From contig JBCBZW010000001.1 in assembly GCA_039815145.1 (NCBI GenBank), forward strand, positions 62,001 through 126,000: 64,000 bases of DNA, in the 5' to 3' direction. Under the pieces are notes generated by a model. That model had not been told where the DNA came from, searched no databases, and was given only the letters and a program-made list of their open reading frames with translations. Positions 15,054-25,006 of the stretch are shown one piece after another. Every line of letters begins with the position of its first letter. The stretch's first letter is position 1. Source of the DNA: Pseudomonadota bacterium (GTDB taxonomy: Bacteria; Pseudomonadota; Gammaproteobacteria; Steroidobacterales; JBCBZW01). The translations under genes and the position numbers were made by a program.

Positions 15054-16943
15054 ATGAGTGCCCAAGACGGACGCAACATAAAGGACACGGACCGGGAGGT
15101 CCGTCTCTACACCACGCGCATGGCGGTGGCGGCGCTGCTCGCCCTGGTCGCGGTGCTGGCCCTGGTCGGGCGCCTCACGTTCCTCCAGGTGCTCAACCAC
15201 GAGCACTACCAAGCCCTCTCCACAGGCAACCGCGTGAAGATCGAACCGATCCCGCCCACGCGCGGCCTGATCAGCGATCGCAACGGTATCCGCATCGCCG
15301 ACAACCTGCCCTCCTTCCAGTTGGAGATCACGCCGGAAGACGTTGATGACCTCGACGAAACGCTGGCGCGCCTGAGTCACGTGATCTCCCTTTCCGAGGG
15401 TGACCTGGAACGCTTCCGACGCGACTACAAGCGTCATCGACGCTTCGAACCGGTGCCGCTGAAGTACCAGCTAACGGAACAGGAAGTTGCTCAGTTCGCC
15501 GTGCAGCGGCAGTTCTTCGCCGGCGTCGACGTGCGCGCACGCCTGGCCAGGCGCTATCCCCTCGGCAGCATCGCCGCACACACCGTGGGCTACGTCGCCA
15601 GCCTCAACCAACGCGACCTGGAGCGCCTCGAGTCGGCGCGCTACGCAGGCACCACCCACACCGGTCGCACGGGCATCGAGCGCGCCCTCGAAGACACGCT
15701 CCAGGGCCGGCCGGGCTATCGCCAGATCCTGGTCAACGCCCAGGGCCGCTCCCTCAAGACCTTGAAGAACGATCCGCCCCAGGCGGGCCGGGACATCATG
15801 CTGACCCTGGACGTGCGCGTGCAGCGGGCCGCCGCCTCGGCGCTGCAAGGCCGGCGTGGCGCGATCGCGGCCGTCTCGCCCAAGGACGGCTCGGTCATCG
15901 CCCTCTACTCCAGCCCGGCCTTCGACCCCAACCTGTTCGGCACCGGCCTGTCCCAGGCGCAGTACGATCTGCTCGTGCGCAGCGATGACAAGCCCCTGTT
16001 CAACCGCGCGTTGCAGGGCGCATACCCCCCGGGCTCGACGATCAAGCCGATCCTGGGGCTCGCGGGCCTCACCCTACAGGTCGCCGACAGCACCGAAGCC
16101 CAATGGTGTCCCGGCTACTTCCAACTGCCGGGTGATTCGCATCGCTACCGCGACTGGAAGCCGCAGGGCCACGGCCATGTGAATCTGCGCTCGGCGATCG
16201 AGCAATCCTGCGACGTGTACTTCTACGAGTTGGCGACACGCCTTGGCGTCGACGTAATGCACGAGTTCCTGACCGGCTTCGGCCTCGGCTCGCGCAGCGG
16301 CCTCAACATCGGTAGCGAACACGCGGGTTTGGTGCCTTCCACCGAATGGAAGCGCACCGCCTTCCGTCGCCGCGCCGATCAGGTGTGGTTCCCGGGTGAG
16401 ACCGTCATCGCGGGCATCGGCCAGGGCTACATGCTGAGCACGCCGCTGCAACTGGCCCGCGCCACCGCGATCCTCGGCGCCCGGGGGGAGCGCTACGCCC
16501 CGCGCATCGTCGAGGCCGTGCGCGATGAGGAGGACGGGCGCATGCACGCCCAACCCCCGCAGAAGCTGGCCCCGCTAGAGGCCACCCCCGAGGCCTGGCA
16601 GCAGGTGCTGCTGGCGATGCAGGGGGTGGTGCACGGGCAACGCGGTTCGGCCCGCGCCATGGGGCGTTCGAGCCCGTACCTGATGGCGGGTAAGTCCGGC
16701 ACCGCGCAGGTCTTCACCGTCGCCCAGGACGACGAGTACGACGAGGAGGAGATCGCCGAGGCCCTGCGCGACCACGCGTGGTTCGTCGCCTTCGCCCCCT
16801 TCGAGGACCCGCAGATCGCCGTCGCCGTGATCGTCGAGAACGGCGGTAGCGGCAGCCGGGTCGCCGCGCCCATCGCGCGCACGGTCATGGATGCCTTCCT
16901 GCTGCCGGCAACGCCCGCGGCGGGCACGGTAGCGGGGCAGTAG
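15054..16943 (+). CDS. mrdA: penicillin-binding protein 2 (elongation transpeptidase)
   Basis: PBP2 is the class B transpeptidase of the elongasome, working with RodA. The 629-residue protein has one N-terminal membrane segment (about 24-46), a dimerisation/pedestal domain and a transpeptidase domain with the nucleophile in S328-T-I-K331 (PPGSTIKP), the SCD motif (IEQSCDVYFYE, the SxN equivalent) and KSGT (AGKSGTAQVF). RodA follows only 4 bases later. Confidence 0.97.
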   Translation: MSAQDGRNIKDTDREVRLYTTRMAVAALLALVAVLALVGRLTFLQVLNHEHYQALSTGNRVKIEPIPPTRGLISDRNGIRIADNLPSFQLEITPEDVDDLDETLARLSHVISLSEGDLERFRRDYKRHRRFEPVPLKYQLTEQEVAQFAVQRQFFAGVDVRARLARRYPLGSIAAHTVGYVASLNQRDLERLESARYAGTTHTGRTGIERALEDTLQGRPGYRQILVNAQGRSLKTLKNDPPQAGRDIMLTLDVRVQRAAASALQGRRGAIAAVSPKDGSVIALYSSPAFDPNLFGTGLSQAQYDLLVRSDDKPLFNRALQGAYPPGSTIKPILGLAGLTLQVADSTEAQWCPGYFQLPGDSHRYRDWKPQGHGHVNLRSAIEQSCDVYFYELATRLGVDVMHEFLTGFGLGSRSGLNIGSEHAGLVPSTEWKRTAFRRRADQVWFPGETVIAGIGQGYMLSTPLQLARATAILGARGERYAPRIVEAVRDEEDGRMHAQPPQKLAPLEATPEAWQQVLLAMQGVVHGQRGSARAMGRSSPYLMAGKSGTAQVFTVAQDDEYDEEEIAEALRDHAWFVAFAPFEDPQIAVAVIVENGGSGSRVAAPIARTVMDAFLLPATPAAGTVAGQ

Positions 16944-16947
16944 GCGC

Positions 16948-18096
16948 GTGAGCAGTGCCAACCCTCTCTCCACCGGCTACGCCGACGGCACTGCCAATCC
17001 GAGCCGCGCGGGGGCACTCTTTCGCATCTTCCATCTGGATCTCCCCCTGCTCCTCGCCCTGCTGGCGCTGTGCGCCCTCGGCCTGGTCGTGCTCTACAGC
17101 GCCAGCGGCCAGAGCGACTACCTGCTGATCCGCCAGGCCGTACGCCTCGGACTCGCCTTCTTCGCCATGTTGGTGATCGCCCAGATCCCGCCCAATTACC
17201 TGCGCATCTGGTCGCCTTGGGCGTTCCTCGGCGGGACGGGGCTGCTCGTCGCCGTCCTGTTCCTGGGCGATGAAGGTGGCGGTGCCCAGCGCTGGCTCGA
17301 CCTTGGCTTCATGCGCTTCCAGCCCTCGGAGATCATGAAGTTAGCGGTGCCGATGGCGGTCGCATGGCTACTCCATTCGAGACCGTTGCCGCCCTCGCTC
17401 ATGATCATGTTTCTAGCCCTAGCCATGGTCATGGTGCCCGCCGCCCTGATCGCCCTGCAGCCAGACCTCGGCACGGCCCTGCTCATCGCGGTCAGCGGCC
17501 TGATCGTGCTCTTTCTGGGCGGCCTCAGCTGGCGCCTGATCATGGCCGGCGGGCTGACCGCCGCCGCGGCCGCGCCCGCGCTGTGGTTCGTCTACCTGCA
17601 CGACTACCAGAAGGAACGCGTGCTCACCTTTCTGAACCCCGAGAGCGACCCCCTCGGCAGCGGCTACCACATCATTCAATCGAAGATCGCGATCGGCTCC
17701 GGGGGACTGTTCGGCAAGGGCTGGACCAACGGCAGCCAGGCGAGCCTGGACTTCCTGCCCGAGCCCTACACCGACTTCATCTTCGCCGTCCTCAGCGAGG
17801 AATTCGGCCTCATGGGCGTGCTCACCGTGCTCACCGCCTACGCCCTGGTGATCGGCCGCGGCTTGATGATCGCGGTGCAAGCGCAAGACACCTACTCGCG
17901 CCTGCTGAGCGGCAGCTTGAGCTTCACCTTCTTCGTGTACCTGATCGTCAATACGGGCATGGTGAGCGGCTTGCTGCCCGTGGTCGGCGTGCCCATGCCG
18001 TTGGTGAGCTACGGCGGCACCTCCATGGTGACCATCATGGCCGGTTTCGGTATCCTCATGTCCGTGCAGACACACCGGAGGCTGCTCTCGAGGTGA
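16948..18096 (+). CDS. mrdB: peptidoglycan glycosyltransferase RodA
   Basis: RodA is the SEDS-family polymerase that makes glycan strands for side-wall growth together with PBP2. The 382-residue protein has about ten membrane segments and the SEDS signatures FMRFQPSEIMKL, LQPDLGTALL (with the catalytic Asp region), LSEEFGLMG and PLVSYGGTSMV near the end. It starts with GTG and its TGA overlaps the GTG of the following lytic transglycosylase gene. Confidence 0.97.
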   Translation: MSSANPLSTGYADGTANPSRAGALFRIFHLDLPLLLALLALCALGLVVLYSASGQSDYLLIRQAVRLGLAFFAMLVIAQIPPNYLRIWSPWAFLGGTGLLVAVLFLGDEGGGAQRWLDLGFMRFQPSEIMKLAVPMAVAWLLHSRPLPPSLMIMFLALAMVMVPAALIALQPDLGTALLIAVSGLIVLFLGGLSWRLIMAGGLTAAAAAPALWFVYLHDYQKERVLTFLNPESDPLGSGYHIIQSKIAIGSGGLFGKGWTNGSQASLDFLPEPYTDFIFAVLSEEFGLMGVLTVLTAYALVIGRGLMIAVQAQDTYSRLLSGSLSFTFFVYLIVNTGMVSGLLPVVGVPMPLVSYGGTSMVTIMAGFGILMSVQTHRRLLSR

Positions 18097-19094
18097 GGAA
18101 AGGACTCTCCTGTGCCGCTTGGTTGACGCTGGCGCTCGGCGCCGCCGCCAACGTGGCCCACGCCCTGGATGTGGCCGACGCCGACGTCGCCGCATTCATC
18201 GACACCACTGCCCGCGAACGCTCCATCGACAGCGCATGGCTAACGGAATTACTGGCCGAAGCGCAGATCAAATCGTCGATCGTGAAGGCCATCAGCCGCC
18301 CCGCAGAGCGCACCAAGCCCTGGCATGATTACCGCGATCTGTTCGTGCGCGAACCGCGCATCAGCGCCGGCGCCCGCTTCTGGGCCAGCCAGCGCGAGGC
18401 CCTGGACGCCACGGCGGAACGCTACGGCATTCCGCCGCGGGTGTTCGTAGCCATCCTCGGCATCGAGACCAACTACGGCACCACCCAGGGCGGCTACCGC
18501 GTGATCGACGCGCTCAGCACCCTGGCCTTCGCCTACCCACCGCGCGCCAAGTTCTTCCGCAGCGAGCTGACCCGATTCCTCGAGCTGGCCCACGCGGGCG
18601 ATCTCGATCCGCGCACGGCCATGGGCTCCTACGCGGGCGCGATGGGCGCCCCCCAGTTCATGCCGAGCTCCTACATGGCCTACGCCGTGGACGCCAACGA
18701 CGATGGCAGCCGAGACCTGTGGCAGAACTGGCCGGACATCATCGGCAGCATCGGCAACTACCTGGACGAACACGGCTGGCGGCCCGGTGAGCCGATCGTG
18801 GTTCCCGCCACCCTCGCCGAGGGCACCGACCCCGCGTCGTTGCCCAAGACCAAGCTCGCCCTCTCGCACACGGTGGGGAGCCTGCGCGCCACCGGCCTGC
18901 GCATCGATGAGTCGCTGGCGGACGACGCCAAGGCGGTCTTCATGCAACTCGACGGCGACGACGGCCCCGAGTACTGGGTGGGCCTGCGCAACTTCTACGT
19001 CATCACGCGCTACAACCACAGCGTGCTCTACGCGATGGCGGTGGTGACCCTCGGCAACTCGGTCGCCGACCAGTTGGCGCAAGCGGCCCGGTGA
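18093..19094 (+). CDS. mltB: MltB-family lytic murein transglycosylase
   Basis: This enzyme cleaves glycan strands to 1,6-anhydromuropeptides in the periplasm. I place the start at the GTG at 18093, which overlaps the rodA stop (GTGA); the reading frame is open far upstream inside rodA but that part is out of phase with rodA and not family-like. The 333-residue protein begins with a cleavable signal peptide (cut near AHA-LDV at 24/25) and has no lipobox, so it is probably soluble, unlike lipoprotein MltB of E. coli. The catalytic Glu is E125 in GIETNYGTTQG; GAMGAPQFMPSS and the NYN-like ITRYNHS motif are also present. Confidence 0.95.
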   Translation: MRKGLSCAAWLTLALGAAANVAHALDVADADVAAFIDTTARERSIDSAWLTELLAEAQIKSSIVKAISRPAERTKPWHDYRDLFVREPRISAGARFWASQREALDATAERYGIPPRVFVAILGIETNYGTTQGGYRVIDALSTLAFAYPPRAKFFRSELTRFLELAHAGDLDPRTAMGSYAGAMGAPQFMPSSYMAYAVDANDDGSRDLWQNWPDIIGSIGNYLDEHGWRPGEPIVVPATLAEGTDPASLPKTKLALSHTVGSLRATGLRIDESLADDAKAVFMQLDGDDGPEYWVGLRNFYVITRYNHSVLYAMAVVTLGNSVADQLAQAAR

Positions 19095-19951
19095 GCAGCA
19101 CCGGCGCACATCGCCGGCAACCCTGGCTGCTCGGCATCCCTTCGGTACTCGCGCTCGCGCTGCTTATCGCGGGCTGCGCCAGCACCGGCGGCGGTAGCAG
19201 TAGCAGCGCTGGCGCCAGCCGCGCCCAGGCGAGCACGCGCGTCAGCCGCGCCGGCAACGCCCCGTTCTACGAAGTGATGGGGCAGCGCTACTACGTGATG
19301 ACGCAAGCCAGCGACTACCGCGAGCGTGGCGTCGCCTCCTGGTACGGGTCGAAGTTTCACGGTCGGCCGACGGCGAGCGGCGAGATCTACGACATGTACG
19401 CGCTGAGCGCCGCCCACAAGACCCTGCCGATCCCCACCTACGTGCGCGTGCGCAACCTGGCCAACGGGCGCGCCATCGTCGTGCGCGTCAACGATCGCGG
19501 CCCCTTCGTCAAGAACCGCTTGATCGACCTGAGCTACGAAGCCGCCCGGCGCCTGGAGCTGATCGGCCCGGGAACGGGCCTGGTCGAGGTGCAAGTGGTT
19601 CCGCCGCCAGCGGAGCCCCCAGCACCAGCGCCCACGGTCGCCGCGACCACGGCGGCGTACACGCCGACCGAACCCGTCGTCCAGCAAACGGTGCAAACCG
19701 CGCCACCGAGCGAAGGCTTCGCGGAGTTCTTCGTGCAGGTGGGCGCCTTCTCCGATGCCACCAACGCGCAGCGCATGCGCTCACGCCTGCAGGCGCTGGG
19801 GTTCGAGAACGTAGTGGTCCACCGTGCCTCGCCGCCGGAACCGGCGTTTCGCGTACGGGTCGGACCCTTCTCAGATGTCCGCGCCTACGACGAAATCGTC
19901 GAACGGATGCGGCTCGCGAGCATTACCGATACATTCCTGACCGGCTACTAG
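19091..19951 (+). CDS. rlpA: septal-ring lytic transglycosylase RlpA, lipoprotein
   Basis: RlpA is an outer-membrane lipoprotein with a double-psi barrel and a SPOR domain; in Pseudomonas it cleaves naked glycan at division sites. Here a lipobox LIAGC puts the lipidated Cys at 29. The barrel (about 78-160) has GVASWYGSKFHGRPTASGE, AAHKTLP and VNDRGPF, carrying the Glu, His and Asp needed for activity. After a Pro/Ala/Thr-rich linker a SPOR domain (about 210-286) should bind denuded peptidoglycan. The GTG start overlaps the mltB stop. Confidence 0.95.
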   Translation: MSSTGAHRRQPWLLGIPSVLALALLIAGCASTGGGSSSSAGASRAQASTRVSRAGNAPFYEVMGQRYYVMTQASDYRERGVASWYGSKFHGRPTASGEIYDMYALSAAHKTLPIPTYVRVRNLANGRAIVVRVNDRGPFVKNRLIDLSYEAARRLELIGPGTGLVEVQVVPPPAEPPAPAPTVAATTAAYTPTEPVVQQTVQTAPPSEGFAEFFVQVGAFSDATNAQRMRSRLQALGFENVVVHRASPPEPAFRVRVGPFSDVRAYDEIVERMRLASITDTFLTGY

Positions 19952-20032
19952 TAGCGGCGGCTGCGCGGGTGGATCGCTCCCCTAGCAGCGCCACCGGTCA
20001 GCTCCAACTGCCGAGAGGCTCAAGGTTCCCGC

Positions 20033-21190
20033 ATGCGTTCGATGTGCTCCCGATTATTGCTCATCCCACTGTTCCTGATCGCCGCTGGCAGCGCGATGGC
20101 GCAGCTCCCGTCCCTGCCTGTGCCCGCGCCACCACAAGTCGATGCACGCAGCTACATCCTCATCGACTTTCAGACCGGCAAGGTGCTGGCCGAACACGAT
20201 GCAGATCGCGTGGTGCCCCCCGCCAGCCTAACGAAGCTGATGACTGCCTACTTGGTGTTCACGGAGCTGCGCGACGGCCGCCTGCGCCTGGATGAGGAGG
20301 TGCTCGTGAGCGAGCGCGCCTGGCGCATGAGGGGCTCTAAGATGTTCATCGAGGTGGGCGATCGGGTGCGGGTCGAGGATCTCATCCGCGGTGTCATCGT
20401 GCAGTCGGGCAACGATGCGAGCGTCGCCCTCGCAGAACACATCGCGGGCACGGAAGACGCCTTCGCCCTGCGCATGGAGCAGCAGGCCCGCGCCATGGGC
20501 CTCAACAACAGCCAGTTTCGTAACGCCACCGGCATGCCCGCCGAGCGCCATCGCGTCACCGCGCGCGACGTGGCGAAGCTGTCGCGGCGGCTGATCGCCG
20601 ACTTCCCCGAGTACTACGCCATCTACTCAGAACGGGAGTTCAAGTTCGGTCCCATCAAGAAGCCCCAGCGCAACCGCAACCCCCTGCTCGGCAACTTCGA
20701 CGGCGCCGATGGCCTGAAGACGGGCTACACCGCCGCAGCGGGCTACTGCCTGGCCGCCTCCGCCGAACGCGAGGGGCAGCGACTGATCTCGGTGGTGATG
20801 GGCACCAAGTCGGCGAACGCCCGCGCCAGCGCCAGCCGCGCCCTGCTGAACTACGGCTTCCGCTACTACGCCACCCACCGCCTTTACGGCATGGGCGAGA
20901 CGATCGCCAGCGTCAAGGTGTGGAAGGGCGAGGTCGACGAGGTGCCCCTGGGTGTGCAGCAAGACCTGTGGATCACGATCCCCCGCGGCAGCTACGACCG
21001 CCTGCAAGCGAGCACCACCGTGAGCGAGCGCGCCATCGCGCCGGTCGATGGCGGCGAGACGCTCGGCCAGCTGCAGGTGATGCTGGACGGCGAGACGGTG
21101 GTCGATACGGAGCTCTACACCCTGACTCCGGTGCCGCCGGGCAGCTTCGCCAAGCGCACCTGGGATCAGGTGATGATGTGGTTCGACTAG
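20033..21190 (+). CDS. dacA: D-alanyl-D-alanine carboxypeptidase (PBP5/6 type)
   Basis: DacA trims the terminal D-Ala from pentapeptides in the periplasm. A signal peptide ends near AMA-QLP (23/24). The active-site motifs are S65-L-T-K68, S125-G-N127 and K229-T-G231. The C-terminal beta-domain and an amphipathic membrane-anchoring helix (KRTWDQVMMWFD at the end) are present. The 385-residue length is normal. An AAGG ribosome site lies 7 bases before the ATG at 20033. The next gene starts on the base after the stop. Confidence 0.97.
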   Translation: MRSMCSRLLLIPLFLIAAGSAMAQLPSLPVPAPPQVDARSYILIDFQTGKVLAEHDADRVVPPASLTKLMTAYLVFTELRDGRLRLDEEVLVSERAWRMRGSKMFIEVGDRVRVEDLIRGVIVQSGNDASVALAEHIAGTEDAFALRMEQQARAMGLNNSQFRNATGMPAERHRVTARDVAKLSRRLIADFPEYYAIYSEREFKFGPIKKPQRNRNPLLGNFDGADGLKTGYTAAAGYCLAASAEREGQRLISVVMGTKSANARASASRALLNYGFRYYATHRLYGMGETIASVKVWKGEVDEVPLGVQQDLWITIPRGSYDRLQASTTVSERAIAPVDGGETLGQLQVMLDGETVVDTELYTLTPVPPGSFAKRTWDQVMMWFD

Positions 21191-22078
21191 GTGACCGATG
21201 TGGTCGGTAGGGTTTACCTCGACGGCGAGTTCCTACCCATCGCCGAGGCGCGGGTTCCCGTGCTCGACCGAGGCTTTCTGTTCGGTGATGCCGTCTACGA
21301 AGTCATCGCCGCCTACGACGGCGCGCTGTTCCTCGCCGATCGCCACCTAGAACGCCTGGCGCGGAGCCTGCAGGCGATCGCGTGCCCCAATCCGCTCGCG
21401 TCGACGGACTGGGCCATCCTGCTGCAGGACCTGCTCGCCGCCAACGCGGGGCAGGTGCCGGCCAGGGCTGCCGTGTACATTCAGGTCACCCGAGGTGACA
21501 GCCCCAAGCGCGCTCACACCTTCCCCGCCAGCATCAAGCCGCGCGTCCTGGTGATGCTCATGGAGAGCCCGGCGCCGCCACGAACGGCACGAGAGACCGG
21601 GCTGCACGCCGTCACCCTCGATGACCTGCGTTGGCGCGCCTGCCACATCAAGACCAATTCCCTGATCGGTAACGTCCTGGCGCGGGAAGGGGCTCGCGCG
21701 GCCGGCGCGGCCGAAGCGCTCCTGCATCGAGACGGGCTCGTGCACGAGGGCTCGAGCAGCAACGTGCTGGCTTGGATCGACGACACCCTTGTGTCCCCGC
21801 CCGACGGCCCCGATATCCTGCCGGGCGTCACTCGCGACTGGGTGCTGGAGCAGGCCGCCCAGGCTGGCGTACGCTGCGAGAGGCGGCCGATTCCCCTGCC
21901 GGCCTTGCGCGAGGCCGAGGAGGTCTGGATCACCAGCACGACGCGCGAAGTGCTGCCGGTGACGCGGCTCGATGAGCACGCCATCGGCGACGGCCGGCCC
22001 GGTCACCACTGGCACGATGCATGGTCCCGCTACCAAGCGTCGATCGCCGCAGGAGGGCCAGGCGCACACCGGGCCTGA
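21191..22078 (+). CDS. dat: D-amino-acid transaminase (class IV)
   Basis: This 295-residue PLP enzyme of fold type IV has the canonical features missing in the other family member of this window: PVLDRGFLFGDAVYEVI near the N-terminus, the PLP lysine K154 (CHIKTNSL) and E186 in HEGSSSN. D-alanine/2-oxoglutarate transaminase activity is the best guess, which fits its position straight after DacA, an enzyme that releases D-Ala. An aminodeoxychorismate lyase or branched-chain role is less likely. It starts with GTG immediately after the dacA stop. Confidence 0.85.
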   Translation: MTDVVGRVYLDGEFLPIAEARVPVLDRGFLFGDAVYEVIAAYDGALFLADRHLERLARSLQAIACPNPLASTDWAILLQDLLAANAGQVPARAAVYIQVTRGDSPKRAHTFPASIKPRVLVMLMESPAPPRTARETGLHAVTLDDLRWRACHIKTNSLIGNVLAREGARAAGAAEALLHRDGLVHEGSSSNVLAWIDDTLVSPPDGPDILPGVTRDWVLEQAAQAGVRCERRPIPLPALREAEEVWITSTTREVLPVTRLDEHAIGDGRPGHHWHDAWSRYQASIAAGGPGAHRA

Positions 22079-22123
22079 GCCGGGACGCCATCACTAGTAG
22101 GAACTCGAAGAAGGAGGAGCGTT

Positions 22124-22459
22124 ATGACCAACCAGAACGGCAACGACACGCCGCCGCGCGTGCTGTCCCAAGCCAATCGCCTGAAGGCGCTGGAGGAGAC
22201 GCCCCTCGAATACCCCGTCGACTTCCCCATCAAGGTGATCGGCCAGGACAGCGACGGCGCCGGGAGTTTTCGCGCGATCGTGCTCGGCATCCTGGACCGC
22301 CACTTCGCGTCCGTGGAACGCAGCGGCGTCGCCGAGCGCCCGAGCCGCGGCGGCAAGTACACGTCGATCACGGCCACCGTGCGCGCCGACAGCAAGGACC
22401 AGTTGGACGCTGCCTACGCCGCCTTGACGGCAAGCGATGAGGTGTTGTGGGCCCTGTGA
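22124..22459 (+). CDS. ybeD: YbeD family protein (DUF493)
   Basis: YbeD is a small ACT-like cytoplasmic protein of unsettled function that is nearly always encoded between dacA and lipB. The 111-residue protein has the family core [21 protein letters not shown] and a C-terminal [13 protein letters not shown] strong GGAGGAG ribosome site precedes the ATG. It overlaps lipB. Confidence 0.93.
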   Translation: MTNQNGNDTPPRVLSQANRLKALEETPLEYPVDFPIKVIGQDSDGAGSFRAIVLGILDRHFASVERSGVAERPSRGGKYTSITATVRADSKDQLDAAYAALTASDEVLWAL

Positions 22460-23163
22460 CGCCAACACCGGGTGCCGTGCATCTGTGCCGCGTGGGCGAA
22501 GTCGCCTACGCGCACGCCCGCGAGGCGATGGCCCGCTACACCAGCGAGCGCGACAGCGACGGCCCCGATGAGGTGTGGCTGGTCGAGCACCCTCCTGTAT
22601 TTACCCTCGGACTGAACGCCTCGCGCGAGCACGTGTTGGTGATCGGCGATGACATCCCCGTCGTCGATACCGACCGCGGCGGCCAGGTGACCTACCACGG
22701 CCCCGGTCAACTGGTGCTCTACCCGCTGCTGGCCCTGCGCCGCTACGGCCTCGGCGCCCGCTCGCTGGTGAGCCTCCTGGAGCAGAGCGTGGTGAGCGTG
22801 CTCGCCCCCTTCGGCATCGAGGCCGCGGCCGATCCGGCCGCACCGGGGGTGTACGTGCAGGGCCGCAAGATCGCCAGCATCGGCCTGCGCATCCGCCGCG
22901 GCTGCAGCTACCACGGCATCGCCCTGAACGTGAACGCCGACCTCAGCCCCTTCGCTCGCATCAACCCCTGCGGATACCAGGGCCTCGAGGTGACGCGGAT
23001 GATCGACGAGGGGGCCCCAAGGGACCTCACGGTGGCGCGAATGGGCGACCTCCTGAGCGCCGAACTGCTGCGCCGTCTGGCGTACAATACGGGCCAACCG
23101 CTGCGCTACGTCGAGCAGACGCCGACCTGCGCGCCCCGTGCCCACGAGGAACACCCCGCATGA
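22447..23163 (+). CDS. lipB: octanoyl-[acyl-carrier-protein] transferase
   Basis: LipB moves an octanoyl group from ACP to the lipoyl domains of 2-oxoacid dehydrogenases. The 238-residue protein has [19 protein letters not shown], the catalytic Lys in QGRKIASIG and the catalytic Cys in [12 protein letters not shown]. The start is GTG at 22447 or, equally likely, the GTG at 22456 that overlaps the ybeD stop as GTGA. It overlaps lipA by ATGA. Confidence 0.96.
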   Translation: MGPVTPTPGAVHLCRVGEVAYAHAREAMARYTSERDSDGPDEVWLVEHPPVFTLGLNASREHVLVIGDDIPVVDTDRGGQVTYHGPGQLVLYPLLALRRYGLGARSLVSLLEQSVVSVLAPFGIEAAADPAAPGVYVQGRKIASIGLRIRRGCSYHGIALNVNADLSPFARINPCGYQGLEVTRMIDEGAPRDLTVARMGDLLSAELLRRLAYNTGQPLRYVEQTPTCAPRAHEEHPA

Positions 23164-24167
23164 GCGACACCCGCACGCCGCCCGCGCCGCCACCGGCCCG
23201 GGGGCAACGTCTCGAGCCCGGCCGCAAGATGAGCGCCGAGGAGAAGATGGCGCGCATTCCGGTCAAGGTGGAGCCGACCACCGAGCGCGTGCGCAAGCCG
23301 AGTTGGATCCGGGTGAAATCGCCGGCCACCTCGGCCGTCAGTGACCTCAAGAAGATCCTGCGCGAGAACGCCCTGCACACCGTGTGCGAGGAGGCCTCCT
23401 GCCCCAACATCGCCGAGTGCTTCGGTAAGGGCACGGCCACCTTCATGATCATGGGCGACATCTGCACCCGTCGCTGCCCCTTCTGCGACGTGTCCCACGG
23501 GCGACCGAAGGCCCTCGACGCGGACGAACCGGTGAACCTCGCCAACACGATCCGTGCCATGGCCCTGCGCTACGTGGTGATCACCTCCGTAGACCGCGAC
23601 GACCTGCGCGACGGTGGCGCCGGCCACTTCGTCGACTGCATTCAGGCCATTCGCGAACGCAGCCCCACCACCAAGGTGGAGGTGCTGGTGCCCGACTTCC
23701 GCGGCCGCATGGATCGGGCGCTGGACATCATGCATCGCGCGCCGCCAGACGTCTTCAACCACAATCTGGAGACGGTGCCCCGCTTGTACCGCCAGGCGCG
23801 CCCAGGCTCGGACTACCAGCACTCGCTGGATCTCATTCGCGAGTTCCACGCGGCACACCGCACGGTGCCGACCAAGTCTGGCCTAATGGTAGGTTTGGGT
23901 GAGAGTCGGGAGGAGATCCTCGAGGTCATGCGCGATCTGCGCGCCCACGACTGCGAGATGCTCACGATCGGCCAGTACCTACAACCGACCCGCCACCACC
24001 TGCCCGTGGAGCGTTTCGTGCATCCGGATGAATTCGCGGAGTACGAACGGGAGGGCTACGCCATGGGGTTCACCCACGTGGCCAGTGGCCCGCTGGTACG
24101 ATCTTCCTACCATGCGGATGTGCAGGCGGATCAGGTGCTCACCGAGCGCGGGGGCCACACCGCTTGA
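23160..24167 (+). CDS. lipA: lipoyl synthase (radical SAM)
   Basis: LipA inserts two sulfurs into the octanoyl chain. Both clusters are visible: the auxiliary cluster cysteines in [12 protein letters not shown] and the radical-SAM C-x3-C-x2-C in CTRRCPFC. The C-terminal RSSYHAD gives the conserved Arg-Ser-Ser-Tyr that ligates the auxiliary cluster through Ser. Length 335 is normal. It ends the cell-wall/lipoate series; a hairpin follows. Confidence 0.98.
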   Translation: MSDTRTPPAPPPARGQRLEPGRKMSAEEKMARIPVKVEPTTERVRKPSWIRVKSPATSAVSDLKKILRENALHTVCEEASCPNIAECFGKGTATFMIMGDICTRRCPFCDVSHGRPKALDADEPVNLANTIRAMALRYVVITSVDRDDLRDGGAGHFVDCIQAIRERSPTTKVEVLVPDFRGRMDRALDIMHRAPPDVFNHNLETVPRLYRQARPGSDYQHSLDLIREFHAAHRTVPTKSGLMVGLGESREEILEVMRDLRAHDCEMLTIGQYLQPTRHHLPVERFVHPDEFAEYEREGYAMGFTHVASGPLVRSSYHADVQADQVLTERGGHTA

Positions 24168-24175
24168 GCGACACT

Positions 24176-24208
24176 CGGGCGGGCACCCAGCGCCGCCCGA
24201 CCCGCCCG
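24176..24208. terminator. GC-rich hairpin between convergent lipA and DUF2490 gene
   Basis: CGGGCGGG (24176-24183) pairs with CCCGCCCG (24201-24208), an 8-bp perfect stem with a 17-base loop, in the 46-base convergent gap. No T-run follows on either strand, so its strength as an intrinsic terminator is uncertain. Confidence 0.5.
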
Positions 24209-24213
24209 CAGGC

Positions 24214-24924
24214 TCAGCGGAAGGACTGGTGCAAGCTGAGCTGTAGCTGCGGCTTGTCGATGCTCCCGCTCGATTGCAGCATCACGCCCCCCTGCACCTT
24301 GAGCTTGCTGCCGACGACGTAGCCGAGGGCGCCGTAGAGACGGTTGCGATCGATGCGATCCACGCGGCGGCCATCGCCGATGTTGCGCTCCAGGTTGATG
24401 AACACCTCATCGTAGAGGGCCAGGTAGAAGGCCCCAGGGTTCATGTCGCGCTGGGTGAGGGGAATGTCGACGAACAGGGCGTAGCGGAAGCGCGTGCGGA
24501 AGTCCTGGTCTTCCACCCAGCGCTGCTCCGTTCGCAGGCGATGGCGCAGGCGCACGCGTGCCCCGGCGCGCTGGCGGATGAGCGCTTCCTGGTAGAGTCG
24601 ATTCTCGTGCTGGCTCGCATCGCTCGGCCCGAAGGAGCCGGTGGTGATGCTCGCGTAGCCGAAGGTGAAGGTGGTGTTGCTACCCTGCGGCGTGAAGGTG
24701 GCGCCACTGCGCAGCAGCAGCTGCTCCAGATCGCCCGCGATGTCCCAGTTTCGCCATTGGCCGTCGCCCTGGAAGCCAAAGCGAGAGTCCTCGAAGCGGA
24801 CATCGTAGAAGTACATGTACCACGCGCCGAGCTGATCCTCGTCCACCGCTTGGGCGGCGCCGAGCGTAGGCATCAGGGAGAGCGCGGAGCTCATCATCAC
24901 GGCCGCTAGCAAGGACGGCTTCAT
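24214..24924 (-). CDS. DUF2490 family outer-membrane beta-barrel-like protein
   Basis: The 236-residue product has a signal peptide (cut after LGAAQA) and alternating hydrophobic/polar beta strands ending LQLSLHQSFR, with a terminal aromatic/Arg pattern as in outer-membrane barrels. The WYMYFYDVRF and RHRLRTEQRWVED segments are typical of DUF2490, whose members are predicted outer-membrane proteins without assigned function. I chose the ATG at 24924 because GAGGA precedes it by 6 bases and the signal peptide starts there. It is a single gene between convergent lipA and the chemotaxis-linked gene. Confidence 0.8.
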   Translation of the reverse strand: MKPSLLAAVMMSSALSLMPTLGAAQAVDEDQLGAWYMYFYDVRFEDSRFGFQGDGQWRNWDIAGDLEQLLLRSGATFTPQGSNTTFTFGYASITTGSFGPSDASQHENRLYQEALIRQRAGARVRLRHRLRTEQRWVEDQDFRTRFRYALFVDIPLTQRDMNPGAFYLALYDEVFINLERNIGDGRRVDRIDRNRLYGALGYVVGSKLKVQGGVMLQSSGSIDKPQLQLSLHQSFR

Positions 24925-25006
24925 GGCAGTTCCTCTTCGGTTTTCCGGGCGGCGCCCGTGGCGTAACCAGCTCTGCGACTCGCCGGCCGCGGGCCGGCGA
25001 CACCAC

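Noticed and set aside
17364-18092. A 243-codon upstream extension of the mltB frame inside rodA
   Set aside because: RodA covers the region in another phase with full SEDS motifs; the extension is Arg/Pro/Ala-rich and the signal peptide of MltB starts at the GTG at 18093.
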